A stretch of DNA of 64,000 bases, from contig CAZXQU010000001.1 of NCBI GenBank assembly GCA_964642545.1, forward strand, positions 137,502 through 201,501. Direction: 5' to 3'. The DNA comes from QYOJ01 sp964642545. Lineage in GTDB: Bacteria; Bacteroidota; Bacteroidia; Bacteroidales; FEN-979. The notes under the pieces were generated by a model. It did not search any database and was not told the DNA's origin. It was given only the letters and a program-made list of their open reading frames with translations. Both the position numbers and the translations under genes were made by a program. Of the stretch, positions 44,930 through 53,766 are shown piece by piece. Every line of letters begins with the position of its first letter. Position 1 is the stretch's first letter.

Positions 44930-46141
44930 TTGAAAAGATTCGGTTACACCTTCCTCTTTCACCTCTTCCTCGTACTGTTATCAAGCACCTATCTAAAGGC
45001 ACAGCCCTCCCTGCTCAACTATACATGTTACCGCAACGTATCTCCAATCACAATCGATGGCAACCTCAGTGATCCGGCATGGCGAGACATTCCCTGGTCG
45101 GAACCATTTTCAGATATAGAGGGTACAATCAGACCATCACCCCAACTCGAAACGCGCTTGAAGATGGCCTGGGACAGCAGTTTTCTCTATATTGCTGCGA
45201 GGCTCAAAGAAACCCACCTGTTTGCAACGCTTACCGAACGAGATACCATCATATTCCATGACCCTGATTTTGAGGTATTTGTTGACCCTGATGGGGACTC
45301 CCGAAATTACTATGAGTTTGAGATCAATGCATTGGGAACAGAGATGGACCTCTTCATGCCCAACACATATAAAAATGGTGGGATTTATAATCTCACCTGG
45401 AATCTCGACGGCATTCGTTCGGCTGTCAAACTGGAAGGAACCCTTAATGTTCCATCTGACCTTGATACCGCATGGACAGTTGAAATCGCCATCCCCTGGA
45501 ATGCGTTCAAAGGGGGGGGCCATAGCGATCCAGCCCCTGACGCAGGCACTATCTGGCGAATCAACTTTTCCCGCGTACAATGGAACCTGGAAATCAACGA
45601 CAATACGTACCAGAAGATCACCGATCCGACCACTGGTAAACCCGTCAGGGAAGAAAACTGGGTATGGTCCCCAACCGGGGTGATCAACATGCACATTCCT
45701 GAACAATGGGGTTATGTTGAATTTTCGGGAGAGCCTCCGCCCCCCCGATGGTGGGTATGGATGCTTCAGGGTAACCGTGCTAAGGAAGAATGGAGCATGG
45801 TACTCCACGACCTTGATACGCTGGGGATCAGGGGTATCCTCCTCATGGCCGATACAGCAACGTTGGCACAAGTTGCTTCTCTGGCTTCAACCTGTGGAAT
45901 GGAAGTTCACGCCTGGATATTGACAATGAACCGTGGAGATGCCGATCCGGCGCAGCTTCTTCCTGAGATACCTGTTGTTTGCGGCATCTATTTGCCTGCA
46001 CTTCAGGAGGGTGATCAATTCTCTCAGGCGGTTTCTGCTGCACTGGCTGGAGGAGCCAATGGAATCGCGCTATTTAGCTTTAACAATATAACAGATACGA
46101 TAAGGAATCAAATCAAAGCAATGACACATGTTGAATTTTAG
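44930..46141 (+). CDS. CBM9-like secreted protein with partial barrel domain
   Basis: 403 residues, TTG start (an in-frame TAG stop lies 12 bases upstream of it). Signal peptide ending near YLKAQ. Residues 30-255 form a family 9 carbohydrate-binding-like domain (ITIDGNLSDPAWRDIPWSEPF, RLKMAWDSSFLYIAARL, DPDFEVFVDPDGDSRNYYEFEINALGTEMD, WTVEIAIPWNAF). The remaining 140 residues look like half of an alpha/beta barrel (LGIRGILLMADTATLAQVASLAS, GMEVHAWILTMNRGD, GIALFSFNNI). It ends only 12 bases before hpdB, though a functional link is unclear. Confidence 0.75.
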   Translation: MKRFGYTFLFHLFLVLLSSTYLKAQPSLLNYTCYRNVSPITIDGNLSDPAWRDIPWSEPFSDIEGTIRPSPQLETRLKMAWDSSFLYIAARLKETHLFATLTERDTIIFHDPDFEVFVDPDGDSRNYYEFEINALGTEMDLFMPNTYKNGGIYNLTWNLDGIRSAVKLEGTLNVPSDLDTAWTVEIAIPWNAFKGGGHSDPAPDAGTIWRINFSRVQWNLEINDNTYQKITDPTTGKPVREENWVWSPTGVINMHIPEQWGYVEFSGEPPPPRWWVWMLQGNRAKEEWSMVLHDLDTLGIRGILLMADTATLAQVASLASTCGMEVHAWILTMNRGDADPAQLLPEIPVVCGIYLPALQEGDQFSQAVSAALAGGANGIALFSFNNITDTIRNQIKAMTHVEF

Positions 46142-46153
46142 TATATTAGCAAG

Positions 46154-48814
46154 ATGGAAAAAGACGCAGTAAATTATTACGGAAAGATGCCGGATCAGGC
46201 CATCGGAAACAGGGAGCAAAAAACACCCCCAACACCCCGGGCCGCTTCAGCAAGGGAGCGCTATTTCGATACGAGGTCGTCGGCCTCTATGGAGTTTCCT
46301 TACTGGTATACCCGACGGTGGGAAGAACTTGAAGGAGAGATCCCTGTTATCCGCCGGGCTGAAGCCCTGAAAGCGGGTTTTGAGCACCTCACCCCTACCG
46401 TCTACCCTGGTGAATTACTCACCATGGGGAAAGCTTCCTACCTGCGCGGTTCATTCCCGATGCCATGGCTCTCTGAAGCCTTCTTCATGGCTGCCGAAGA
46501 CAAATTCTACCAGGAGGCGCTGGATTCGGGAAAACTCACCGCCGACACCTTCACCACTATGGGTACCGGAGGAGGCAATGTCACCCAAAGTACTGGAAAA
46601 GTGATCTCAATTGCCGGGAAATTCGGACTTCGGGTGGAAGAGATGCCCATTATGATTGAGGTGGCCAAACGGTGGAAGGATAAGTCGGTCGACGATGTTG
46701 GTCACAAGTATGAACAGATGGTTCCCGGGTACAAAGAGAAAGAGGCGATCATGCGTTCGGTTATCTGCATGTTCGACTCGGGTTACACACTCCCCCAGGG
46801 CCGCGAAGTGGTGAACTATTATTACCCATTGCAGTATGGCATCGACGGGATCATTACAATCTGTGATGAGGGGATTGCCGAAGTGGCAGGAAAACCAGAT
46901 ATGGACCGGCTCTATTTCTTCCAGGCTGTGAAAATCACGCTGCAAGGAGTTCAGGCTTGGATCGGAAATTATGCCGGCGAAGCATCCATGCTGGCAACCC
47001 TTGAAAAAGATCCTCAGCAGAAGAAAGAGTATGAGGAGATGTCGGAACGACTCCAGTGGATATCTTCCAATCCTCCCCGTAACTTCCACGACGCATTGCA
47101 GACCCTTTGGACATTCCATATCGCTATATTAAATGAAGATGCCATTTCGGGATTGTCGCCCGGTCGTGTTGGGCAGGTCCTCTTTCCCTGGTGGCAGCGG
47201 GATATGAAATCAGGCGTGCTGGATACAGATAAGAGCCTGGAACTCCTTGAATACATGCGCATGAAATTCACTGAGATAGACTGCTTTGCATCTATGGGAG
47301 TGGTTGGAGGAGTTCTATCAGGCAATACATTCAATAACCTTTGTCTTGGCGGTCTGACCAAAGAAGGCACCTCGGCTGCCAACGAGCTCGAGATGCTGAT
47401 CCTGGAAGCAGGTATCCGGTGCGATACCCCCCAGCCTACCCTGTCAGTGCTGTATGATGAAAAACTTCCGGAAGAGTTCCTGATGAAAGGTGTGGAGTGT
47501 ACTAAGATCGGAACAGGATACCCGGCATGGGTTAGCAACCAGGTAGCCATGGAATTCCTGCTGAAGAACTACGGCCACGAAGGGATGACACTGGAAGAGG
47601 CAAGAGCCTGGGCCATTGGCGGATGCCTCGAGACATCGGCCGGCAGCTGGATGCCTCTCGAATTCGACGGGAAGATTCATTGGATCCCCGGCGGATCAGC
47701 TCCTGCAACAAGCGTAGGAGTTCACTTTATTTCCCTTCCCAAAATCCTGGAAGTAGCTCTCTTTGACGGGATGGATATGCGTACAGGAGAACGGATATTC
47801 CCTTCTCATGGGCTGGCACTCAACAGCTATGAAGAGCTTTGGCAGGCATTCAAAGACTATTTCAGCCGGGCCGTCCATGTGCTTACACTCACCAACAATA
47901 TCCAACATGATGCCTGGCGCAAGATCGCCCCGTCGCTGGTCAACTCCATGCTGAAACCCGACTGCCTGGAACTTGGAAAGGGTATCGGCGAGATGGGAAG
48001 TCGTTTCAATACCACCTTCAATGTTGAAACTACCGGCACTGCAAATCTGGTCAACTCTCTTGCTTCACTTAAATTGAATGTCTACGACAAAGAGACTTTC
48101 AGCCTTGAAGACTACCGGCATGCGATACTCGCCAATTTCGGATACCATACGGCAAAAGAGACAGGCTCCTTCTCCCTGATAGATCAGATCCCGAACGAAG
48201 CGTATGATGCCTGGAAAAAGATCCACAAACTTTCATCAGAAGCGCCCAAGTATGGCAACGACAATCCTTATGTAGACGGTATTCTCCGTGAATGGGAGCA
48301 CTGGTTCTGTGACATGACACATGACTACATGTCGATCTATGATCAACCGTTATACGCCTGCCAGATCTCTGTATCTACCCATGGGCCCATGGGTGCTGTT
48401 ACCCTGGCATCAGCCGATGGGCGTCTCTGTGGCACCACCTTTTCAGATGCCTCAATGTCGGCATTTCCCGGCACCGACCGCAATGGGCCATATGCCCTTT
48501 TCAACTCGGCTACCTGCTGGGATCACTCCGAATCACAAAACTCACAGCTTAACCTGAAGATCCATCCCTCTGCCGTAAAAGGAAGAGAGGGATCACGAAA
48601 GTTTCTTGAACTCATCCGTGCATACCTGAGAAAAGGAGGTTTTCATGTGCAGTTCAACGTGGTGGACTCCAGGATGTTGAAAGAGGCCCAGAAAGAGCCC
48701 GACAAATACAGAGGCCTGATGGTCCGCGTTGCAGGATTTACCCAATACTGGGTTGAACTCGGCAAACAAATCCAGGACGAAGTGATTGCCCGCACGGAAT
48801 ACGAGGAGATTTAA
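46154..48814 (+). CDS. hpdB: 4-hydroxyphenylacetate decarboxylase, glycyl-radical large subunit
   Basis: 886 residues. Turns 4-hydroxyphenylacetate into p-cresol and CO2. The active-site loop is IGGCLETSAG with Cys491 and Glu493; the radical site is RVAGFTQYW with Gly861. The residues I know for Clostridium scatologenes HpdB (Cys503, Glu505, His536, Glu637, Gly873) fall exactly 12 lower here: Cys491, Glu493, His524, Glu625, Gly861. The substrate-hydroxyl contacts (His and Glu) are thus kept, which argues against phenylacetate or indoleacetate decarboxylase. The small subunit and activase follow directly. It is oxygen-sensitive and needs HpdA for activation. Confidence 0.92.
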   Translation: MEKDAVNYYGKMPDQAIGNREQKTPPTPRAASARERYFDTRSSASMEFPYWYTRRWEELEGEIPVIRRAEALKAGFEHLTPTVYPGELLTMGKASYLRGSFPMPWLSEAFFMAAEDKFYQEALDSGKLTADTFTTMGTGGGNVTQSTGKVISIAGKFGLRVEEMPIMIEVAKRWKDKSVDDVGHKYEQMVPGYKEKEAIMRSVICMFDSGYTLPQGREVVNYYYPLQYGIDGIITICDEGIAEVAGKPDMDRLYFFQAVKITLQGVQAWIGNYAGEASMLATLEKDPQQKKEYEEMSERLQWISSNPPRNFHDALQTLWTFHIAILNEDAISGLSPGRVGQVLFPWWQRDMKSGVLDTDKSLELLEYMRMKFTEIDCFASMGVVGGVLSGNTFNNLCLGGLTKEGTSAANELEMLILEAGIRCDTPQPTLSVLYDEKLPEEFLMKGVECTKIGTGYPAWVSNQVAMEFLLKNYGHEGMTLEEARAWAIGGCLETSAGSWMPLEFDGKIHWIPGGSAPATSVGVHFISLPKILEVALFDGMDMRTGERIFPSHGLALNSYEELWQAFKDYFSRAVHVLTLTNNIQHDAWRKIAPSLVNSMLKPDCLELGKGIGEMGSRFNTTFNVETTGTANLVNSLASLKLNVYDKETFSLEDYRHAILANFGYHTAKETGSFSLIDQIPNEAYDAWKKIHKLSSEAPKYGNDNPYVDGILREWEHWFCDMTHDYMSIYDQPLYACQISVSTHGPMGAVTLASADGRLCGTTFSDASMSAFPGTDRNGPYALFNSATCWDHSESQNSQLNLKIHPSAVKGREGSRKFLELIRAYLRKGGFHVQFNVVDSRMLKEAQKEPDKYRGLMVRVAGFTQYWVELGKQIQDEVIARTEYEEI

Positions 48815-48836
48815 AACATTGAACAACATTTCCTAA

Positions 48837-49100
48837 ATGACCAACATAACCAATACCTGTAAAGACTGCAAATTTTACCTTCCTGTCGATGTCTTCCGGG
48901 GGATCTGTAAAATCAGCAAGGCAAAAATACTTCCGGATGACGCATTTTGCCAGGAGGCTGTGAAACTTCAGAAATGCAAATTCTGTCTTCACTTCACGGA
49001 AGACAAAGAGTTTCTTGGCAGGTGCATGGGTAGCGCGCTTGCATACCCCGATATGGTTGCTTCGAAGTGTGCTGATTTTGAATGGCTTCAGAAGAACTAA
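48837..49100 (+). CDS. hpdC: 4-hydroxyphenylacetate decarboxylase small subunit
   Basis: 87 residues with eight cysteines at 8, 11, 24, 38, 47, 50, 63 and 78, in two groups of four suited to two [4Fe-4S] clusters. In the clostridial protein the first ligand of the N-terminal cluster is a His (His3-Cys6-Cys19-Cys36, as I recall); here the equivalent position is Cys8, with the same 3- and 13-residue spacings to Cys11 and Cys24. It sits between hpdB and hpdA, overlapping hpdA by 19 bases. The presence of this subunit separates HPAD from other arylacetate decarboxylases. Confidence 0.9.
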   Translation: MTNITNTCKDCKFYLPVDVFRGICKISKAKILPDDAFCQEAVKLQKCKFCLHFTEDKEFLGRCMGSALAYPDMVASKCADFEWLQKN

Positions 49101-50014
49101 CCGGGACACTGTTTGACATCCAGGGCTTTTCTGTTCATGATGGCCCAGGATGCCGTACCCTGATATTTTTTAAAGGGTGTCCCCTCTCCTGCCGGTGGTG
49201 TTCCAACCCTGAAGGGAAAAACCACTTTCCCGAACCATTGTACCGCCGTCAGAAATGTACCATGGATCTGCTTTGCATTGATGCCTGTCCGCATCATGCT
49301 ATCAAAGTCGAGTTAAATGGGCTGATATTTGACCGCGAAAAATGCGCTGCATGCTCAACATTCGATTGTATTTCAGCCTGTTGTACAGGAGCTTTGCAAC
49401 AGGGAGGGTATCGCATGTCAGTATCTGAACTTTACCGGCTTATCCAGCGTGATAGGCAATATTGGGGAAGCCGGGGTGGAATAACACTTACCGGGGGTGA
49501 ACCCTTTTTTCAACCGGAATTCGCAGCTGCTGTCTTAAAACGATGCCATGATGCCTATATTCACACGGCTGCCGAGACATGTGGCGATGTTCCTCAATCA
49601 TGGCTGAAGCCGTCACTGTCTTTTCTCGACTGGCTGTTTTTTGATCTGAAACAGATGGATCCGACTCTTCACGCTGAATGGACGGGTCATACAAACCATC
49701 AGATCCTTGAAAATGCAACGTGGCTGGCACAGCGTTTTGATGGCCGGATGGTCTATCGCATGACAGTCATTCCAGGGTACAATGACCAGCCGGAGCACTC
49801 CCTGCAGTTGGCCACGTTTATCTCTTCTACCGGACGTTGTGAAATCAACCTGCTCCCCCTGCATCACCTCGGCCGGGAGAAATACGCACTTACCAATCGT
49901 TCCTACTATACCGATGTATTGAATACTCCCTCTATGGATTCGTTGCTAAGCACAAAGAAGATCCTTGAAAAAGAAGGAGTTACATGCTACATTGGCAGCG
50001 AGACGCCTTTCTAG
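49082..50014 (+). CDS. hpdA: 4-hydroxyphenylacetate decarboxylase activating enzyme
   Basis: 310 residues. Radical SAM enzyme that abstracts a hydrogen from Gly861 of HpdB. Cluster motif KGCPLSCRWCSNPEG with Cys33, Cys37 and Cys40. An inserted ferredoxin-like region (about 58-105) is rich in Cys (CTMDLLCIDACP, KCAACSTFDCISACC). Then TLTGGEPFFQPEF, the SAM-binding part. The start overlaps hpdC by 19 bases. The stop TAG is followed at once by GGCAGTG repeats. Confidence 0.93.
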   Translation: MASEELTGTLFDIQGFSVHDGPGCRTLIFFKGCPLSCRWCSNPEGKNHFPEPLYRRQKCTMDLLCIDACPHHAIKVELNGLIFDREKCAACSTFDCISACCTGALQQGGYRMSVSELYRLIQRDRQYWGSRGGITLTGGEPFFQPEFAAAVLKRCHDAYIHTAAETCGDVPQSWLKPSLSFLDWLFFDLKQMDPTLHAEWTGHTNHQILENATWLAQRFDGRMVYRMTVIPGYNDQPEHSLQLATFISSTGRCEINLLPLHHLGREKYALTNRSYYTDVLNTPSMDSLLSTKKILEKEGVTCYIGSETPF

Positions 50015-50072
50015 TTGGCAGTGGGCAGTGGGCAGTTGGCAGAACTAATCCCTGATCGCTAATCGCTATTAG
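50013..50072. repeat. GGCAGTG heptamers and ATCGCTA units after hpdA
   Basis: From the hpdA stop: TTGGCAGTGGGCAGTGGGCAG with a further unit to about 50041, then ATCCCTGATCGCTAATCGCTATTAG to 50072. The remaining 129 bases to the aminotransferase gene (AT-rich) show no further structure that I can name. Confidence 0.85.
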
Positions 50073-50201
50073 ATCTTTTCAACAAACCGATTGTTAATAA
50101 AATAGTAGGACTGACTCTCTGTAGTGCCGAAAAACATTGGAAATTTCGGAATTATTTGTCAATTTTGCCTGTAAGAAACCAAGTGATCTAACTTCCCGAA
50201 C

Positions 50202-51521
50202 ATGAAAGATACCCCCATCCCATATGAGGTTGTCAGCAGGCACATCAAAGAGAGTAACATCCGAAATATCGGCAAGGCTTCAATACGAGAGATCAAGCGA
50301 CTGATCAACGGAATAGAGAAGGAATCAGGCAAGAGGTATGTACGTATGGAGATGGGTGTCCCCGGCCTGAAACCATCAGAGATCGGGATCAATGCTGAAA
50401 TAGCTGCCCTGAAATCGGGAGTTGCTGCGATTTATCCTGAAATTGAAGGGATTGCTGAACTTAAAACAGAGGCCTCCCGGTTTGCCAAACTCTTCCTCGA
50501 TATCAATGTCGACCCAAGTCATTGCATCCCAACTGTTGGCTCCATGCAGGGAGGATTTGCTGCTTTTATCACCCTTGCTCGTTTTCATAAAGAGAAGGAT
50601 ACTACGCTGTTCATTGATCCCGGGTTTCCCGTTCACCGGCAGCAACACATCATCCTTGGTCAGAAATTCGATTCGTTCGATATCTATGATTACCGTGGAG
50701 AAAAACTACGGGAGAAACTTGAGTCCTATTTTTCGAAAGGGAATATTCACTCTGTCTTGTATTCCAATCCCAATAATCCTTCCTGGATTTGCTTCACCGA
50801 CAAAGAGTTGCGTATTATCGGAGAACTGGCCAACAAATACGAGGTGGTTATCCTTGAAGACCTTGCCTATTTCGCCATGGACTTCCGGAAGGATTACTCC
50901 CAACCCGGAGTACCACCATACCAACCCACCGTTGCCAAATATACCGACAACTACATTCTGCTGATCAGCAGTTCCAAGGTATTCAGTTATGCCGGTCAAC
51001 GTGTTGGGTTGATGCTTGTATCTGATAAACTATTTGATATCCGGTCAGAAGATCTTCTGCGGTATTATACGACGGATATTTTTGGTCGGGCATTGGTTTA
51101 CGGGACAGTTTATGCGCTGAGCGCAGGTGTCACCCACTCGGCGCAACATGGTCTGGCCTCGATGCTCAAAGCTTCCAACGACGGAACATACAACTTCGTG
51201 GAAGCTGTGAAAGAATACGGCCACAAGGCGAAAATAATGAAGAAGCTATTTACCGATAATGGATTTCGCATTGTTTACGATAAGGATGAAGATAATCCCA
51301 TTGCCGATGGCTTCTACTTCACAATCAGTTACCCGGGATTCACAGGAGAAGAACTGCTGGAAGAGTTGTTGTATTACGGGGTTAGTGCGATTGCACTTTC
51401 CATTACCGGAAGTACGCGAAATGAAGGCATACGCGCCTGTGTTTCGCTCGTGTTGCGTGACCAGTTCCCGGCATTGGAAGAGCGTTTAAAACAATTCTAT
51501 GAGCAACATCCGACAGGATAA
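50202..51521 (+). CDS. PLP-dependent aminotransferase, class I/II
   Basis: 439 residues. Fold-type I signature: SYFSKG...YSNPNNPSWICFTDKEL, VILEDLAYFAMDF (Asp and Tyr that contact PLP), LLISSSKVFSYAGQRVGLMLV (PLP-Lys in SSSKVF) and a C-terminal domain with NEGIRACVSL (Arg for the carboxylate). The nearest named groups are aspartate/aromatic aminotransferases. Its place between hpdBCA and the VOR complex suggests tyrosine as a possible donor, but the substrate is an inference from position only. Confidence 0.8.
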   Translation: MKDTPIPYEVVSRHIKESNIRNIGKASIREIKRLINGIEKESGKRYVRMEMGVPGLKPSEIGINAEIAALKSGVAAIYPEIEGIAELKTEASRFAKLFLDINVDPSHCIPTVGSMQGGFAAFITLARFHKEKDTTLFIDPGFPVHRQQHIILGQKFDSFDIYDYRGEKLREKLESYFSKGNIHSVLYSNPNNPSWICFTDKELRIIGELANKYEVVILEDLAYFAMDFRKDYSQPGVPPYQPTVAKYTDNYILLISSSKVFSYAGQRVGLMLVSDKLFDIRSEDLLRYYTTDIFGRALVYGTVYALSAGVTHSAQHGLASMLKASNDGTYNFVEAVKEYGHKAKIMKKLFTDNGFRIVYDKDEDNPIADGFYFTISYPGFTGEELLEELLYYGVSAIALSITGSTRNEGIRACVSLVLRDQFPALEERLKQFYEQHPTG

Positions 51522-52314
51522 TAACAAACGAAAGCAGGCATTAAACAAGCTTCTGCCATTTCTGTTTTTGCCCCTGCTACTGTTGACCTCTTCCCACTCA
51601 ATTGAAATCCCTGAAAATAGCTCGATCCTTGAAGGAATAGATATACTTTTTGATACCGAACCACGGATGTTTCCTGCTGGCTGGTATTGCAAACGAATCG
51701 GGGCAGAAGCAATCTCGCTGCCAAAAGAGAACCGTACCGAAGCCATGGACATTCTGAATAAGGCGATTGCAAAGTATCCGGAAGATGTACTGTTTGTATA
51801 TTTACGGAAAGTCTATGTTTTAAAATCACTTGGCTTTTATGGTGTCCCTTATGGAGGGACGAATACCAAAGATGTGATTTATCTGACCTATGACGATACG
51901 AACCTGGAGAGGACTGCTGAATATGTGGAAGGTGTCTTCCACCATGAATTTTCAAGTGTCCTGCTTCGGAGATTCAGTAAATATATCGATAAAAAAGCGT
52001 GGGAATCTATCAACCCCGTAACTTTTTCTTATGGCAAAGGGGGTGTTGAGGCGATTAAAAGAGGAGAAGCTTCCATGGATTACGATTATACTCTGCTGGA
52101 GGATGGATTTGTGAACAAATATTCCCAGTCGGCTTTCGAGGAGGATATCAACGTTTTTTCTCAAAATCTTTTCTCCGGCGGAGAGCAATTTTGGTTCATT
52201 GTTGACACCTTCTACAAAATCCGCGATAAGGCACGGTTGACGATTGATTTTTATCACCAGATCGACCCTCAATTCACCGAAGAATATTTCCGTGCATTAG
52301 CCTACACGCAGTAG
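51499..52314 (+). CDS. Exported Mx1-like protein lacking the full zinc motif
   Basis: 271 residues. A basic start followed by a hydrophobic stretch (LLPFLFLPLLLLTSSHS), so probably exported. It recalls the putative zinc-binding metallopeptidases (Peptidase_Mx1) of Bacteroidota: an EGVFHHEFSSVLLRRF helix where HExxH is expected, and DGFVNKYSQSAFEEDINVFSQNLF, matching the family's GFV...(D/E)ED(F/I) stretch. The third residue of the zinc motif is Ser, not His, so peptidase activity is doubtful unless the ligands differ. It overlaps the aminotransferase end by 23 bases. Confidence 0.55.
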   Translation: MSNIRQDNNKRKQALNKLLPFLFLPLLLLTSSHSIEIPENSSILEGIDILFDTEPRMFPAGWYCKRIGAEAISLPKENRTEAMDILNKAIAKYPEDVLFVYLRKVYVLKSLGFYGVPYGGTNTKDVIYLTYDDTNLERTAEYVEGVFHHEFSSVLLRRFSKYIDKKAWESINPVTFSYGKGGVEAIKRGEASMDYDYTLLEDGFVNKYSQSAFEEDINVFSQNLFSGGEQFWFIVDTFYKIRDKARLTIDFYHQIDPQFTEEYFRALAYTQ

Positions 52315-52432
52315 ATTAAACCAGTTCTAAATTAGCCTCTTTTCCCTAAAAAACCTACGTCTCTGGATATATCGTTCGAATTAATTTCTGTACTTTCGTA
52401 CTTCCTTTTCAATACAAAAAATCTCAAATACT

Positions 52433-52663
52433 ATGGCTAAGATCAAAGGAGACATTGTGGTGAATATTGAACGGTGTAAAGGGTGCGAAGTTTGCATAGC
52501 TGCCTGTCCGTTTTCGTGCATCGCCATGACAGAGGAAGTGAACGGCAAAGGGTACCATTTTGCCATAAAGGTGAATGATGATTGTACCGGTTGCTCAAAT
52601 TGCGCACTGGTTTGTCCGGATGGTGTCATTACAGTATACCGTGCGAAAGTCACCGCAGAATAA
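52433..52663 (+). CDS. 2-oxoacid:ferredoxin oxidoreductase, ferredoxin subunit
   Basis: 76 residues with two [4Fe-4S] motifs: CKGCEVCIAACP and CTGCSNCALVCPD. This is the delta subunit (KorD/VorD/PorD type) that takes electrons from the TPP site to ferredoxin. It is the first gene of the delta-alpha-beta-gamma order and lies 19 bases before the alpha subunit. Confidence 0.9.
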   Translation: MAKIKGDIVVNIERCKGCEVCIAACPFSCIAMTEEVNGKGYHFAIKVNDDCTGCSNCALVCPDGVITVYRAKVTAE

Positions 52664-52682
52664 AACTCAAAAAAAATAACTA

Positions 52683-53765
52683 ATGGGTGAACTAAAATTA
52701 ATGAAGGGGAATGAAGCGATTGCCGAAGCCGCTATCCGCGCAGGTTGTGACGGATATTTCGGTTATCCTATCACACCCCAGTCGGAGGTAATGGAATACC
52801 TTATGGTTGAGAGACCATATGAAACCACAGGCATGGTTGTTTTACAAGCCGAGAGCGAAGTTGCAGCCATCAACATGTTATATGGAGGTGCAGGGACCGG
52901 AAAAATGGTAATGACCTCATCTTCCAGTCCGGGCATTAGCCTGATGCAGGAAGGAATTAGCTACATGGCTGGCGCCGAGCTACCTGCTCTAATCGTAAAC
53001 ATCGTCCGAGGAGGTCCCGGACTTGGGACTATTCAACCATCCCAGGCCGACTATTTCCAGGCTGTCAAAGGAGGTGGTCATGGTGATTATCACATGATCG
53101 TATATGCACCGGCATCGGTACAGGAGATGGCGGATTTCGTCCAGATTGGTTTCGACGCCGCCTTCAAATACCGTACCCCTGTGATGATCCTCTCCGACGG
53201 AGCCATCGGGCAGATGATGGAAAAAGTTTATCTGGCTGATCCTGTTCCACGTCTTACTGATGATGAGGTGATTGCACGATGCCCCTGGGCATCCAATGGC
53301 CGTCCAATGAGCCGTCAGCACAACATCATCACCTCACTGGATCTTGATCCAGCCGGACAAGAGAGGCTGAACCTGGTTCTGCAGGAGAAGTACAAGAAAA
53401 TTAAAGAGAATGAGGTGATGAGTGAAATGATTGATTGCGAGGATGCCGATTATCTCCTGGTCGCCTTCGGCCTCTCAGCCCGTATCTGTCAGAAAGCAAT
53501 GCAACTTGCACGGGCAAAAGGGATCAAGGTGGGACTATTCCGTCCAATTACACTCTTCCCATTCCCGAAAAAAGAGATCCACCAACTCGCTAAACAGGTA
53601 AAAGGGATGCTGGTGGTGGAGATGAATGCCGGACAGATGATTGAAGATGTTCAACTCTCTTTGGGATGTGACATCCCGATCAAACATTTCGGACGTTTCG
53701 GCGGAATTATTCCAACGCCGGATGAGGTAGTCAAAGCACTGGAAGAAACAATTATAGGAGGCTGA
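52683..53765 (+). CDS. vorB: 2-oxoacid:ferredoxin oxidoreductase alpha subunit (VorB-like)
   Basis: 360 residues. Opens with LMKGNEAIAEAAIRAGCDGYFGYPITPQSE, the signature of VorB/KorA alpha subunits. The pyrimidine-binding half has QAESEVAAINMLYGGAGTGKMVMTSSSSPG, whose Glu activates TPP, and GPGLGTIQPSQADYFQA. The C-terminal domain II starts near 245. Databases usually name this type 3-methyl-2-oxobutanoate (branched-chain) oxidoreductase; aromatic 2-oxoacids are also possible. Confidence 0.88.
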   Translation: MGELKLMKGNEAIAEAAIRAGCDGYFGYPITPQSEVMEYLMVERPYETTGMVVLQAESEVAAINMLYGGAGTGKMVMTSSSSPGISLMQEGISYMAGAELPALIVNIVRGGPGLGTIQPSQADYFQAVKGGGHGDYHMIVYAPASVQEMADFVQIGFDAAFKYRTPVMILSDGAIGQMMEKVYLADPVPRLTDDEVIARCPWASNGRPMSRQHNIITSLDLDPAGQERLNLVLQEKYKKIKENEVMSEMIDCEDADYLLVAFGLSARICQKAMQLARAKGIKVGLFRPITLFPFPKKEIHQLAKQVKGMLVVEMNAGQMIEDVQLSLGCDIPIKHFGRFGGIIPTPDEVVKALEETIIGG

Positions 53766-53766
53766 T

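Noticed and set aside
46154..48814. Choline trimethylamine-lyase or pyruvate formate-lyase identity for the glycyl-radical enzyme
   Set aside because: The active-site loop is GCLET rather than GCVE(P), the glycine loop is RVAGFTQYW, and an HpdC-type small subunit lies next to it.
50073..50201. Possible small RNA or tRNA in the gap before the aminotransferase
   Set aside because: No cloverleaf, no T-loop sequence and no terminator were seen; only AT-rich sequence.
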